Source: Stenotrophomonas sp046736075
GTDB lineage: Bacteria > Pseudomonadota > Gammaproteobacteria > Xanthomonadales > Xanthomonadaceae
Assembly (NCBI RefSeq): GCF_046736075.1
Contig: NZ_CP177163.1
Coordinates: forward strand, 372,001 to 436,000
DNA: 64,000 nt
Reading direction: 5' to 3'
Shown here: piece by piece, positions 36,588-44,913 of the stretch
Position numbering within the stretch: the first letter of the stretch is position 1
Layout of the letters: each line of letters opens with the position of its first letter
Notes under the pieces: model-generated
What the model was told of the DNA's origin: nothing
The model's database searches: none
Seen by the model: the letters and a program-made list of their open reading frames with translations, nothing else
Position numbers and translations under genes: made by a program

Positions 36588-36971
36588 TCAGATGGCCGCG
36601 TTGACCGCCATCATCGGCAGGTACAGCGCGAAGATGGTGACGGGCGCGGCGATGAACACAGTGCAGATGCCGATCAGGCCGATCAGCAGATACCAGCCCG
36701 GTTTGCGTGGACCGAAGGCCCACATCGCGCCCAGCACCAGCGGGGCCAGCCACACCAGTGGCGCGCCGCTGGCAAACACCCGCGTGACCAGGGGCGGGAC
36801 AACGCCGATCGACTGGAACGCCTCCGAAAACGTCGGATAGACCCAGGCGCGGATCACGGTGACGGCCACAGCCGTCACTGTTGCACTGGCGGTTCCCAAT
36901 AGCGCCCAGACCATGCCGGCCAGGGCGATCGAGGGGCGGATGCGGGGGACGTCGGGCGGTTCAGGGCGCAT
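36588..36971 (-). CDS. small inner-membrane protein, three helices
   Basis: The 127-residue protein starts at the ATG at 36971 (MRPEPPDVPRI); the longer frame is a shadow of the plus-strand neighbour. Three hydrophobic segments: SIALAGMVWALLGTASATV, VWLAPLVLGAMWAF and WYLLIGLIGICTVFIAAPV. It has no recognised family. It is divergent from the gene at 37084. Confidence 0.65.
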   Translation of the reverse strand: MRPEPPDVPRIRPSIALAGMVWALLGTASATVTAVAVTVIRAWVYPTFSEAFQSIGVVPPLVTRVFASGAPLVWLAPLVLGAMWAFGPRKPGWYLLIGLIGICTVFIAAPVTIFALYLPMMAVNAAI

Positions 36972-37083
36972 GGCAGCGGATGTTAGAAGAGCAGCCGCGT
37001 GCCAACAAGCACCCCGCCGCCTGCAGCGCGCGCGCGGCATGCGACACTCGCCGCTCCGTTCGACATTGCCGGCAAGGACGCAC

Positions 37084-38085
37084 GTGATCGTTCCCGAATA
37101 CTGGGCCGAAGCCCGCCTGCAGCTCAAACAGCAGCGCCGCAGCATCACCGTGACCCGCATGGGCTGGTCCGACGACAACGAGGCCGCGGCGCAGGCCCAT
37201 GCCGAAGTGCGCGCCCGCGAGGCGCTCGCGGCGATCCTGGCCGGCAACGACCTCCCCCGGCAGGAGCGACGCACCGCCTATGGGCTGGAAGGCGTACCGA
37301 TCCGCGAGCAGATCGTGTCGCGCCACGGCGATGTGGTGGTGACCCGCAACAGCTATGGCGCCCTGTGCCTGAACACTCCGGACGTGCTGTTCGGGGATGT
37401 GGATTTTGAATCCCCACCCGGCGGGTTCGCGCTGAAGTTGAAGGTTGCCGTGCTGCTCTGGGCGGGCGTGGCGATGGCCGTGGGTATCGCGTGGCAGGGG
37501 GTACCCGGCCTTGGGCGGGCCATTCCCGCAGTGGTGCTGGCCACGCTGGTCGTGATCGCCGCCAATGCCGTGGCCGCGGCCATCAAGCGCCGCGCGTTCG
37601 CCAACACGGGCGGCGTGGAGGCGCGGGCGATGGCGCGGGTGGAGGCGTTCGCCCGGCAGCACCCGGACTGGAACCTGCGCGTGTACCGCACGCCAGCCGG
37701 GCTGCGCGTGCTGGCGATGCATGCCACGTTCCTGCCGGATGACCCGGCGGTTGGCGCGTTCTTCGGCGCGTTGCGCGGCGATCCGCTGTATACGCGGATG
37801 TGTGCGCTGCAACGCTGCTTCCGTGCGCGCCTGACGCCCAAACCGTGGCGGATCGGCATCGCCCGCCACGTGCGTCCGTCGTCGGCGGCGTGGACGCCGG
37901 CACAGGCGCAGCTGCCCGACCGCTTGGCCTGGATCGCCGAGTACGAGCGCCGTGCGGCGGCATTCGCTGCCTGCCGTTACCTGCGCACGCTTGGCGAAGG
38001 CAACCGCACCGATGCCCGGGCCGAAGCGGTGCGCGACCTGCACGACCGCCTCACCCGCGCCGAGGCGACGCTGCCGCTGGCCTGA
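37084..38085 (+). CDS. membrane protein of unknown function (xanthomonad-type)
   Basis: It has 333 residues from the GTG at 37084, with AAGGA just upstream. An N-terminal soluble part (YWAEARLQLKQQRRSITVTR..., about 1-115) precedes two membrane helices (about 118-140 and 148-170), and an Arg/Ala-rich cytosolic C-terminal part of about 160 residues follows (VEAFARQHPDWNLRVYRTPAGLRVLA). Similar proteins with this layout occur in xanthomonads, but I know no function. The downstream neighbour has its own FNR box. Confidence 0.78.
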   Translation: MIVPEYWAEARLQLKQQRRSITVTRMGWSDDNEAAAQAHAEVRAREALAAILAGNDLPRQERRTAYGLEGVPIREQIVSRHGDVVVTRNSYGALCLNTPDVLFGDVDFESPPGGFALKLKVAVLLWAGVAMAVGIAWQGVPGLGRAIPAVVLATLVVIAANAVAAAIKRRAFANTGGVEARAMARVEAFARQHPDWNLRVYRTPAGLRVLAMHATFLPDDPAVGAFFGALRGDPLYTRMCALQRCFRARLTPKPWRIGIARHVRPSSAAWTPAQAQLPDRLAWIAEYERRAAAFAACRYLRTLGEGNRTDARAEAVRDLHDRLTRAEATLPLA

Positions 38086-38112
38086 GCCGGACGCGGCATT
38101 TCCGTGGCCGTC

Positions 38113-38126
38113 TTGACCTGGATCAA
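38113..38126 (+). promoter_or_regulatory. FNR/Anr box, class II-like promoter
   Basis: TTGACCTGGATCAA. The -10-like TACGCT at 38148-38153 begins 28.5 bases from the box centre, which places the box near -41. It would drive the membrane protein at 38179. Confidence 0.75.
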
Positions 38127-38178
38127 CCCGCGCCGCGTTGGCCCTACTACGCTGGAGCTTCCCACCGGAGCGTCGCGC

Positions 38179-38715
38179 ATGGACATCCTCATCGGGCTGT
38201 TGCCCTTCCTGCTTTTCGCGGTGGTGGAACGTGTCGCCGGCGTCGCGGCAGGGCTCAGCGCCGCGGCGCTGGCAGCACTGGCACTGTGCCTGCGCGACTG
38301 GACCGGCCCGCGGCGTCACTGCGGCCTGCTGGAGCTGATCTCGCTGCTGCTGTTCGGCGGGATGGCGGTGTACGCGGGCGTCTACGCACCGGCCTGGTCG
38401 GTGATGGGCGTGCGCATCGTGGTGGATGTGGCACTGCTGCTGGTGATGCTGGCCTCGATGCTGATCGGGCGGCCGTTCACTCTGGGCTACGCCAAGCCCG
38501 ACACCGACGCGGCGAAGTGGCTGTCGCCGCGTTTCATCCGCAGCCACTACGTGGTCTCCGGCGTGTGGACGGCCGCCCTGGCGGCCGTGGTGCTCGCAGA
38601 CGCCGCGATCCTGGTGTGGCCGCGCGCCGCGCTGGCCGGCGTCGTGGTGATCATCATGGCCCTGCTGGCGGCAAGCCGCGTGACCACGCGCTACGCTGCT
38701 TCGCTGCGCGCCTGA
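38179..38715 (+). CDS. multi-pass inner-membrane protein of unknown function
   Basis: The 178-residue protein starts at the ATG at 38179, with GGAG 8 bases upstream and downstream of an FNR-controlled promoter. Five or six hydrophobic segments (MDILIGLLPFLLFAVVERV, LSAAALAALALCL, ISLLLFGGMAVYAGV, VVDVALLLVMLASMLI, VWTAALAAVVLADAAILVW, AALAGVVVIIMALLA). Its last 25 bases overlap the convergent FNR-like gene. Induction under low oxygen is inferred from the box. Confidence 0.78.
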   Translation: MDILIGLLPFLLFAVVERVAGVAAGLSAAALAALALCLRDWTGPRRHCGLLELISLLLFGGMAVYAGVYAPAWSVMGVRIVVDVALLLVMLASMLIGRPFTLGYAKPDTDAAKWLSPRFIRSHYVVSGVWTAALAAVVLADAAILVWPRAALAGVVVIIMALLAASRVTTRYAASLRA

Positions 38716-39458
38716 ATCACGTCCTCATCGGCGTGTTTCGGCGGCGCTGCCGCCGCCAGTGCCTGCAGGCGCTCGCGGCCGCGCAGTTCCACATCGCGCC
38801 CGTCCACCGCCAGCAGGCCTTCTTCCTGGAACCGGCGGAACAGACGGCTCAGCGTTTCCGGTGCCAGCCGCAGATAACTGGCGATATCCATCCGCGACAT
38901 GGTCAATTGCCAGCGGCTGGACGAATAGCCGCGTGCCGCCATGCGGTCGGCCATGCCGATCAGGAAGCCGGCCAGGCGCTCGTCGGCCGTGTTGTTGCAC
39001 GACAGCTGGGTAGCGCGCGCGATGTCGCGGCTCATCAACCGGAACAGCCTGGCCTGCAGCATCGGCGTGCGCGCGGCGAGCGTGGCGATCGCGCGGAACG
39101 GCAGCTTGCACAGCGTCACGGTATCCAAGGCAATGGCGTTGCAGGGATAGCGTTCATCGTCGATCGCGCTGAGCCCGATCATGTCGCCGGGCATATGGAA
39201 TCCGATGGTCTGCTCGCGCCCTTCGCGGTCCACCGAGTAGGTCTTGACCGTGCCAAGGCGGATGACCGCGATGTAGCGGAACGGATCACCCTGGCGGAAC
39301 AGGACGGTACCGGCATGCAGGGGCGCTGTGTGCTCGATCACGTCCTCCAGTGCATGCAGGCCGGACGGATCAACCGAACCGGGAAAGCACTCCGGCCCCA
39401 ACTGGCAGGCCTGGCAATGCCGACAGTGCGCCGACGTGGCGCCAAACGCAGTACCCAT
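38691..39458 (-). CDS. FNR/Anr-family oxygen-sensing transcriptional regulator
   Basis: The 255-residue protein starts at the ATG at 39458. The N-terminal HCRHCQACQLGPEC gives Cys12, 15, 18 and 24, and Cys106 sits in YPCNAIA: the set of four [4Fe-4S] ligands of E. coli FNR (20, 23, 29, 122) can be aligned to 15, 18, 24 and 106. A cyclic-nucleotide-like beta roll and a dimer helix follow. The recognition helix LAPETLSRLFRRF keeps Glu-x-x-Ser-Arg, which reads TTGAT half sites. Six matching boxes lie within 16 kb. Confidence 0.93.
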   Translation of the reverse strand: MGTAFGATSAHCRHCQACQLGPECFPGSVDPSGLHALEDVIEHTAPLHAGTVLFRQGDPFRYIAVIRLGTVKTYSVDREGREQTIGFHMPGDMIGLSAIDDERYPCNAIALDTVTLCKLPFRAIATLAARTPMLQARLFRLMSRDIARATQLSCNNTADERLAGFLIGMADRMAARGYSSSRWQLTMSRMDIASYLRLAPETLSRLFRRFQEEGLLAVDGRDVELRGRERLQALAAAAPPKHADEDVIQARSEAA

Positions 39459-39678
39459 GATCGTGTCACTCCAGCTCTGGTGCGTTGCCCGGTCACCGGG
39501 CACCTGGCAGACGCAACGGCCCGCCGCCTTTCCCCCTCGAACGGATGCTGAAAACAGATGCGTTGAAGCCCCGCCCTGCGTGGAGCGTGATGCGCCCCCC
39601 CGATCCGCCTCCGGGTGAGCGCTGGCCGCGTCCTGCGGCGTAGGTCCAACGGGTGGACTACGGCTCCATGTTATTTAT

Positions 39679-39693
39679 CGGAACATCGTTCCG
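39679..39693 (-). promoter_or_regulatory. IclR-type palindrome within a minus-strand promoter
   Basis: CGGAAC-ATC-GTTCCG. On minus, TTGCGG (-35-like) and TAACAT (-10-like) are 17 bases apart with the palindrome between them, pointing to the FNR-like gene. GAACATCGTTCCGCAA matches 15 of 16 bases of the site at 46719. Confidence 0.55.
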
Positions 39694-39703
39694 CAATATG
39701 GGA

Positions 39704-39725
39704 AAACCAGTAAATATACTGGTTT
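39704..39725. promoter_or_regulatory. 22-base perfect palindrome, unknown regulator
   Basis: AAACCAGTA-AATA-TACTGGTTT: two 9-base arms around a 4-base centre. It is AT-rich in a GC-rich genome. It lies between the FNR-like gene and the gene at 39864. Confidence 0.6.
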
Positions 39726-39765
39726 CACCCATTCAGGAAGCCAACGCCGTCGAAATGCCGGTCAC

Positions 39766-39779
39766 TTGACCCACGTCAA
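39766..39779 (+). promoter_or_regulatory. FNR/Anr box, class II-like promoter
   Basis: TTGACCCACGTCAA. The -10-like TACTGT at 39802-39807 begins 29.5 bases from the box centre (box near -41.5). It would drive the periplasmic protein at 39864. Confidence 0.78.
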
Positions 39780-39863
39780 GCAGCGCCGGGCACGGACGCC
39801 CTACTGTCTCCCTGCCGGCCGCCCAGGCGTCACCGGCACCACCCCTTCTTCGGAGCCGTCCCC

Positions 39864-40148
39864 ATGAATCGCTTTCCCCGTTTTGCCCCCCTGGCCCTGC
39901 TCGGCGCACTGGCACTCGCCGGCGCGGCCCAGGCGCAGCAGCCCACCGTCAACATCGGTGAGCGCCACGGCAATCTGCGCACCGCGCAGGAACACATCGT
40001 GCAGGCCTATCAACTGATCGGCGTCGCCCAGCAGGACAACAACGACCGCCTTGGCGGACATGCCGAGCGGGCGCGCCAACTGCTCATCCAGGCCGATCAG
40101 GAACTGCGCGCGGCGGCCACGTCGGCCAACAACAACGGCCGCCCCTGA
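39864..40148 (+). CDS. small periplasmic protein of unknown function
   Basis: The 94-residue protein has a signal peptide ending at GAAQAQQ (about residue 25). The mature part is about 69 residues, mostly helical and rich in Gln, Ala and Asn (NLRTAQEHIVQAYQLIGVAQ, AERARQLLIQADQELR), with no Cys. It looks like a helical bundle, possibly binding another envelope protein. It sits under an FNR-type promoter and is followed by a strong terminator, so it is a single-gene unit. The family is unknown. Confidence 0.72.
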   Translation: MNRFPRFAPLALLGALALAGAAQAQQPTVNIGERHGNLRTAQEHIVQAYQLIGVAQQDNNDRLGGHAERARQLLIQADQELRAAATSANNNGRP

Positions 40149-40185
40149 CCATCGCGATCCCCACGTCGCCGCCTGCCCTCCCCCC

Positions 40186-40219
40186 CGCCGACGCGACCTC
40201 TGGCCGCGTCGGCGTTTTT
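40186..40219 (+). terminator. intrinsic terminator
   Basis: CGCCGACGCG-loop-CGCGTCGGCG followed by TTTTTC. It ends the unit of the periplasmic protein at 39864. Confidence 0.88.
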
Positions 40220-40257
40220 CATCTTGGGCAGGCACAAGGGGCAGCGCGAGCCCGCGC

Positions 40258-40884
40258 TCAGGGGCGGCTGGCGCTGGATGGCGGCAGGCGCGCCCGGGGC
40301 GACGCCCTGCCCAGCGCATCCACGACCTGCGCAGCCACCTGGGCTTCGTCGGCGGTGCGCCCGAAATGATCCAGGTAGCGGCCATTGCGGTCGAGCAGGA
40401 ACACGAAGGTCGAGTGATCCATCATGTACTGACCCCGTGTGCCGTAAGGCACCTTGCGGTAGTACACGTGGTACGCGTCGGTGATCGCGGTGGTCTGCGC
40501 CGGCGTACCGCTCAGGCCCACGACATCGCGCCCGAACAGCGCCACGTATGCCTTCATCTTTGCCGGCGTGTCGCGCGCCGGATCGATGCTGACGAAGACC
40601 GGTGTCACCGCCGGTCCTCCCAGCGTCCGCACGCGCCGTGCGATGCGCTCGATGCGCGCCAGGTCGGTGGGACACACGTCCGGGCAGCTGGTGAAGCCGA
40701 AGTACAGCAGCACCGGCGTGCCGTGGAAGCTGCGGTCGCTGACCTGCCTGCCGTTCTGATCGGTCAGTGTGAACGGCCCGCCGATGGTCGTCTGCGCCGG
40801 TGTCTGCGCCGACAGCGGCTGCATGGACAGCACCACCGCCAGCGCTACCGCCGGCACGCGCGCCTGCCACAAGGTGCGCGGCAT
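40258..40884 (-). CDS. SCO1/SenC-family copper chaperone
   Basis: The 208-residue protein starts at the ATG at 40884, one base after the upstream gene's stop. The signal segment VPAVALAVVLSMQPLSAQ exports it to the periplasm. The thioredoxin-like fold has the copper motif FGFTSCPDVCPTDLARIE (CxxxC) and His in MMDHSTFVFLLD. SCO proteins deliver copper to the Cu-A centre of cytochrome oxidase or to other copper enzymes. Here it is last in an operon with a multicopper oxidase, which suggests that enzyme as a client. Confidence 0.93.
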   Translation of the reverse strand: MPRTLWQARVPAVALAVVLSMQPLSAQTPAQTTIGGPFTLTDQNGRQVSDRSFHGTPVLLYFGFTSCPDVCPTDLARIERIARRVRTLGGPAVTPVFVSIDPARDTPAKMKAYVALFGRDVVGLSGTPAQTTAITDAYHVYYRKVPYGTRGQYMMDHSTFVFLLDRNGRYLDHFGRTADEAQVAAQVVDALGRASPRARLPPSSASRP

Positions 40885-40885
40885 G

Positions 40886-42031
40886 TCAGTGCGCTCCGCT
40901 GTAGGACAGGGCCAGTCCCACGAGATTGGCATCCTGCCCGCCCTCGGCCTGGCTGCCGAGCGAGACTGCCACGCTGAGCTGTCCGCTCAGTCGATAGCCC
41001 ACGCTCAGCTCGTTGAGATAGTCGTGGCGACCCGCACCCGGCGCCCACGGACGCCGTTTGTCGGTTCGCGTGGCGCCGATCACCCAGCGCCCGTAGTCGA
41101 TGGTGACGGCCGTGGTCAGGTAGCGCGTGTGGTTGCCCGCAATGGCGTTCTCGTTGCGCACATCGGCGTACTCGACCAGCGGCACGACGTCGAGGTAGCG
41201 CCCGCGCAACGTGCCATCCAGGTCGGCGCTGCTGTCCGGGGCCCAGATGTAGCGCGCGGATACCACGCGGATCACTTCGTCATCGGCCGGCCCGGTATCC
41301 GGCTGCGCCACACCGGCGCGGTTGCGCATGTAGCCGGCCTGCATTTCCAGGAACGGCAGCGCCGGAATGGCATCCCAGTTCACGGTGACCGCATAGGAAT
41401 CCAGCGCGCCGGTATTGGCCGGCCCACCATCGGAACGCCGGGTACGCGAACCGCCCCGCAGGAACGGCCGGCCCAGCTCGGTGGTGTCGGCGGTGTAGAG
41501 ATTCACCCCGCCCTGCACCATGCCCACCTTCTGCCCGAACCAACGATAGGCATAGGTGGCCCCAAGCATGCCGCCGAGGTCGTAGGCGGCCACGAAGTCG
41601 TTGGTGTACAGGCCCGGCGCCGCATCCATCGCGCGGCCGAACGGCACCTGCAGTTTGCCCACCTGCAGCTGGGTGTGCTGGGTGAGCTTGTAGTAGTTCA
41701 GTTCGTTCACCACCAGGCCGAGATCGCCAAACGTGCGCTTCTGGCCATTGGCGGGCGGATCGACCGGATTGAACTCGGTGGACAGGCGGATCTGGTCGTT
41801 GGGACTGAACCGCACGTAGAAACTGCTCTGGATGTCCGGATACAGGTCGGTGGTGTTGCGCGGTGCGGATGCGCCGCTGCCTTCGGCACGGCTGAAGTCG
41901 TACTGCATGACCGCGTTGTAGTCCATGCCGACGTTGGGATAGTAGCCTTTGTCGGCGTGTGCCTCGCCGGCCAGGCCGCCCAATCCGCCGGCGATGCACA
42001 ACACCAGGCTGCGCTTGTGGAAGGCGTTCAT
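40886..42031 (-). CDS. outer-membrane beta-barrel protein in copper operon
   Basis: The 381-residue protein has a signal peptide ending at GEAHADKG. The mature part alternates strand-like segments with aromatic girdle residues and a repeated porin-like pattern (SSFYVRFSPNDQIRLSTEF, LNYYKLTQHTQLQVGKLQVPFG), ending GLALSYSGAH. It resembles porin-like barrels of the phosphate-selective/DcaP type without clear identity. The start codon shares its first base with the multicopper oxidase stop (TGATG at 42029-42033), so the two are co-translated. It may pass copper or the oxidase's substrate. Confidence 0.75.
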   Translation of the reverse strand: MNAFHKRSLVLCIAGGLGGLAGEAHADKGYYPNVGMDYNAVMQYDFSRAEGSGASAPRNTTDLYPDIQSSFYVRFSPNDQIRLSTEFNPVDPPANGQKRTFGDLGLVVNELNYYKLTQHTQLQVGKLQVPFGRAMDAAPGLYTNDFVAAYDLGGMLGATYAYRWFGQKVGMVQGGVNLYTADTTELGRPFLRGGSRTRRSDGGPANTGALDSYAVTVNWDAIPALPFLEMQAGYMRNRAGVAQPDTGPADDEVIRVVSARYIWAPDSSADLDGTLRGRYLDVVPLVEYADVRNENAIAGNHTRYLTTAVTIDYGRWVIGATRTDKRRPWAPGAGRHDYLNELSVGYRLSGQLSVAVSLGSQAEGGQDANLVGLALSYSGAH

Positions 42032-43620
42032 CAGGGCTCTCCCGCAGGCAGCTGCACCGAGGCCGGCAGGGTGAACTCGCGCCCGCTGTTCTTCAGGTAG
42101 GTGCAGGTCTGGTTGTCGCCGTAGATCCCGCCAAGCGGTGCCAGCTTGACCGCCTGCGCGTAGTCCTCCGGCCGCACCACCTGGATGACCTGCATCATTC
42201 CGCCGTCCTCGTGCTCCAGGATGTGGCAGTGGTAGACGAACTTGCCCAGCATGACCGGGTCACGGAACGGAATGCGCAGCGTGATCGAACCGCGCGTCGG
42301 GATGTACACCGTGTCGCGGTAGCCGCTGAAGGGAACCGGCTTGCCGTTGATCGCCACCACCTGGAAATCGGTCTGGTGGATGTGGAACTGGTGCAGTTCC
42401 TGCGACGGGTTGTACAGCCGCCACTCTTCCACATCGCCCAGCTTGACCGTGGTATTGACCCGGCGCGGATCGAAACGCTCGCCATTGATCAGAAACGCAT
42501 CGCCGTCGGTGGCCGAATCCTGGAAGGCGAACTGGCGCACGTTGGCGACCGCTACCCTGCTCAGGTCCTCAAGCACCGGGTACGGGCTGGTGATGGCACG
42601 GGTGGCCACGGCCGCACCGCCTGCGCGCAGCGTTGCGATGCGCGCACCCTTGTACTGGTCGCCGGCAGCCCCGGTGTTGCCGGCGGCCAGTTCGACCGGA
42701 TGGTCGCCGGCTGCCGGTCCGACGACCAGCACGCTGAACCGTGCCGACGGGCCGATCAGCAGCTCATCGGTTGTGACCCGCTTGTTCACCGTGTTGCCGT
42801 CGCGCGAGAGGATCTGCACGTTCTGGCCCGCGATGCGGATGCGGAAATACTGGTTGGCCGAGATGTTCAGCAGATGCCACAGCTGGGTCTCGCCGGGCTG
42901 GATGTCGATCACCGGATCGCGTTGTCCGTTGACGGTGCGGATCGACGGCGCGCTGGTCACGATCGCACTGGCCAGCTTGCCGGTGGTGGTCTTCTGGAAA
43001 TTGCGCAGTACCAGTACGCGTTCCTTTATGCCCTTCAGCTCGGGGAACGGATCGAGGATGCCGTCGACCAGGATCGGCCCTGCGATGCCCGATTCCACCT
43101 GGCGCTGCGCACCGCCATGAAAGTGGCTGTGATACCAGTAGGCGCCGGGGCTGTGGTCGGGCGGCAGCTTGAACCGGTACAGCCCGGTCTGGTGCGGCCC
43201 CACCTCGCGGAAGATGCTGTCCCCCGAATCCAGCGGCGTGACCGTCATGCCGTGGAAATGCAGGTTGGTCTTTTCGTCCATCCGGTTGTCCAGCGTGATG
43301 GCCACGGTTCCGCCGGGCCGGGTGCGGATCAGCGGTGCGTCGTAGTCGCCGTTGAAGACCAGCGCGCGATACGGCTGGTCGCCAACCGACACCGGCGACA
43401 ACGCCGCACGCAGCGTGCCCCTGCTGACCCCGTCGGCCCCGTAGCGGATCTCGGCAGGCGGCCGCAGCGGTGCCCCTGCGGCATTGCCGGAGGACGGCGC
43501 CTGGGCCACGGTGGCTCCGGTCCATAGCAGTGCGCCGGCCAGCACGACGGCATACAGATCGTGGAGGCGGCGGCGCCGACGCGCGCGGTCGGTGGGCGGT
43601 ACGGGGAGGATGGCGTCCAT
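42031..43620 (-). CDS. multicopper oxidase (three cupredoxin domains)
   Basis: The 529-residue protein has a Sec-type signal with a very basic n-region (ARRRRRLHDL) ending at ATVAQA. All four copper motifs are present: HFHGMT, HSHFHGG, HQFHIHQTDF and YHCHILEHEDGGMM (type 1 with axial Met). This makes it a periplasmic laccase/CopA/bilirubin-oxidase-like enzyme. It is second in the FNR-controlled unit: membrane protein 44022, oxidase, barrel, SCO1. An oxygen-using oxidase under an anaerobic-type regulator is unexpected; it may act at low oxygen or in copper defence. Confidence 0.93.
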   Translation of the reverse strand: MDAILPVPPTDRARRRRRLHDLYAVVLAGALLWTGATVAQAPSSGNAAGAPLRPPAEIRYGADGVSRGTLRAALSPVSVGDQPYRALVFNGDYDAPLIRTRPGGTVAITLDNRMDEKTNLHFHGMTVTPLDSGDSIFREVGPHQTGLYRFKLPPDHSPGAYWYHSHFHGGAQRQVESGIAGPILVDGILDPFPELKGIKERVLVLRNFQKTTTGKLASAIVTSAPSIRTVNGQRDPVIDIQPGETQLWHLLNISANQYFRIRIAGQNVQILSRDGNTVNKRVTTDELLIGPSARFSVLVVGPAAGDHPVELAAGNTGAAGDQYKGARIATLRAGGAAVATRAITSPYPVLEDLSRVAVANVRQFAFQDSATDGDAFLINGERFDPRRVNTTVKLGDVEEWRLYNPSQELHQFHIHQTDFQVVAINGKPVPFSGYRDTVYIPTRGSITLRIPFRDPVMLGKFVYHCHILEHEDGGMMQVIQVVRPEDYAQAVKLAPLGGIYGDNQTCTYLKNSGREFTLPASVQLPAGEP

Positions 43621-43659
43621 GAGGTCCCTGCTGGCAGGCGAGGAAACGGAATCGCAGGC

Positions 43660-44022
43660 TCAGCTGCCGGCGATGGCCCAGGTGATGAAACCGGTGGCGA
43701 TCGCGCTGATCACCAGCCCGATCAGAAACAGCCAGTCGGCCGTGCGTTCGAGGATCTGGTTGCGCTTGCGGCGTCGCGTGCGCAGCGCCCAGTAGGCGCT
43801 CAGGCAGGAGGCCAGGTAGATCAGCGAGTCGATGCTGAGCAGGTCGTCGCCCAGCGTGTCCACATTGCGCAGCACCGTGACCACGTGCAGTACGCCGACC
43901 ACGGTCATGCACACGCCCAGCATCACCGCCGAGGTGGTGAAGATATGGACGCAGATGTCCTCGTCCAGATTGGCGGCATGGTAGGGGGCGCCCTGCGGCG
44001 CACTCGAACGCGGGATCTGCAT
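43660..44022 (-). CDS. small inner-membrane protein heading the copper operon
   Basis: It has 120 residues from the ATG at 44022. The upstream in-frame ATG at 44088 lies inside the FNR box, before the predicted transcript start, so it is not used. Three hydrophobic segments: HIFTTSAVMLGVCMTVVGVLHVV, LIYLASCLSAYWAL and WLFLIGLVISAIATGFITWAI. The stop is 39 bases before the multicopper oxidase gene. No family is known to me. Its place suggests a role with the oxidase or its electron acceptor. Confidence 0.75.
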   Translation of the reverse strand: MQIPRSSAPQGAPYHAANLDEDICVHIFTTSAVMLGVCMTVVGVLHVVTVLRNVDTLGDDLLSIDSLIYLASCLSAYWALRTRRRKRNQILERTADWLFLIGLVISAIATGFITWAIAGS

Positions 44023-44086
44023 GGTGGTCTCGATCAACGGATGCTGGTTGGCACGCGCACGGTAGCCACGGGCCGCGCGCGGCCAC

Positions 44087-44100
44087 ATGACCTAGATCAA
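44087..44100 (-). promoter_or_regulatory. FNR/Anr box, class II-like promoter of copper operon
   Basis: Minus strand reads TTGATCTAGGTCAT (one mismatch in the last half). The -10-like TACCGT (44064-44059) begins 29.5 bases from the centre. Predicted start near 44052, ahead of the ATG at 44022. Confidence 0.75.
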
Positions 44101-44153
44101 GAGAACGCGAATCGGTGCGGCGGGCGGCCGGGCCGGTGGCCGCCCCGCCCCAT

Positions 44154-44912
44154 TCAGACCACGCCGCCGTCGACGGTGAAGGTCTGTGCGGTACACATGG
44201 CGCTTTCCTCGGCGCACAGCCAGAGCGCCATCTCGGCGATATGCGCCGGATACAGGTGCGCTTTCAGGCATTGCCGCTCGAGGTAGCGGCTGGCCTTGGC
44301 AGGATCGGCGGCGGCCTTGGCCATCTGGCGTTCGGTCAGCACCCAGCCCGGGGCGATCGTGTTCACCCGGATGCCGTCGGTGCCCAGTTCACGCGCCAGT
44401 GACCGGGTCAGGCCTTCCACGGCCGCTTTCAGGGTGGCGTAGACCGGAACCCCGGCGACACCCATCCGCCAGCTGATCGAGCCGAGGTTGACGATTGCGC
44501 CCCCGCCGGCACGGCGCATGGGCGCCGCCACCGCCTGGGCGAGGAAGAAGGCGTGGCGCAGGTTGACCGCCACGCGGTCGTCCCAGTCGGCGACGGTGAC
44601 CGCGTCCAGTGGCTGCGCCTGGTCGTTGCCGGCGTTGTTGATCAGCGCATGGGGCGTGCGCCCGTCCAGCAGCCGCTCCAGCGCCGCTACCGAGGCGGCG
44701 ATGTCGCGCAGGTCGCAGACCGCGCCGTCGGGCGTGGGCAGGCCGCTGGCCGCGATGGCCTGCAGGGTGCGCCGGACACCGGCGGCATCCACATCCAGCA
44801 GACACACCTGACTGCCCTGGCGGGCGAACGCCTCCACCATCGCCGCGCCGATGCCGCCCCCGCCCCCGGTCACGACCACGGTCCTGCCGGCGAGCGAGGG
44901 GTAGCTGGCCAT
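44154..44912 (-). CDS. short-chain dehydrogenase/reductase
   Basis: The 252-residue protein has the classical SDR signature: TGGGGGIG (NAD(P) loop), INNAGN, Ser in NLGSISWR and the YATLK catalytic Tyr-Lys, with a C-terminal FTVDGGVV. Asp in LLDVDA after the second strand favours NAD. It begins one base after the IclR-SMP30 gene stop, so the two are co-transcribed. In sugar oxidation clusters an SDR makes the lactone that an SMP-30 enzyme opens, which fits here. The sugar is unknown. Confidence 0.92.
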   Translation of the reverse strand: MASYPSLAGRTVVVTGGGGGIGAAMVEAFARQGSQVCLLDVDAAGVRRTLQAIAASGLPTPDGAVCDLRDIAASVAALERLLDGRTPHALINNAGNDQAQPLDAVTVADWDDRVAVNLRHAFFLAQAVAAPMRRAGGGAIVNLGSISWRMGVAGVPVYATLKAAVEGLTRSLARELGTDGIRVNTIAPGWVLTERQMAKAAADPAKASRYLERQCLKAHLYPAHIAEMALWLCAEESAMCTAQTFTVDGGVV

Positions 44913-44913
44913 G

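Larger units (their letters stand above)
39459..39863. other. 405-base regulatory gap
   Basis: No gene was recognised. The gap holds, left to right, an IclR-type palindrome (39679-39693), a 22-base perfect palindrome (39704-39725) and an FNR box with -10 element (39766-39807). An open frame at 39338-39649 on minus is Arg-rich and not coding-like. Confidence 0.7.
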
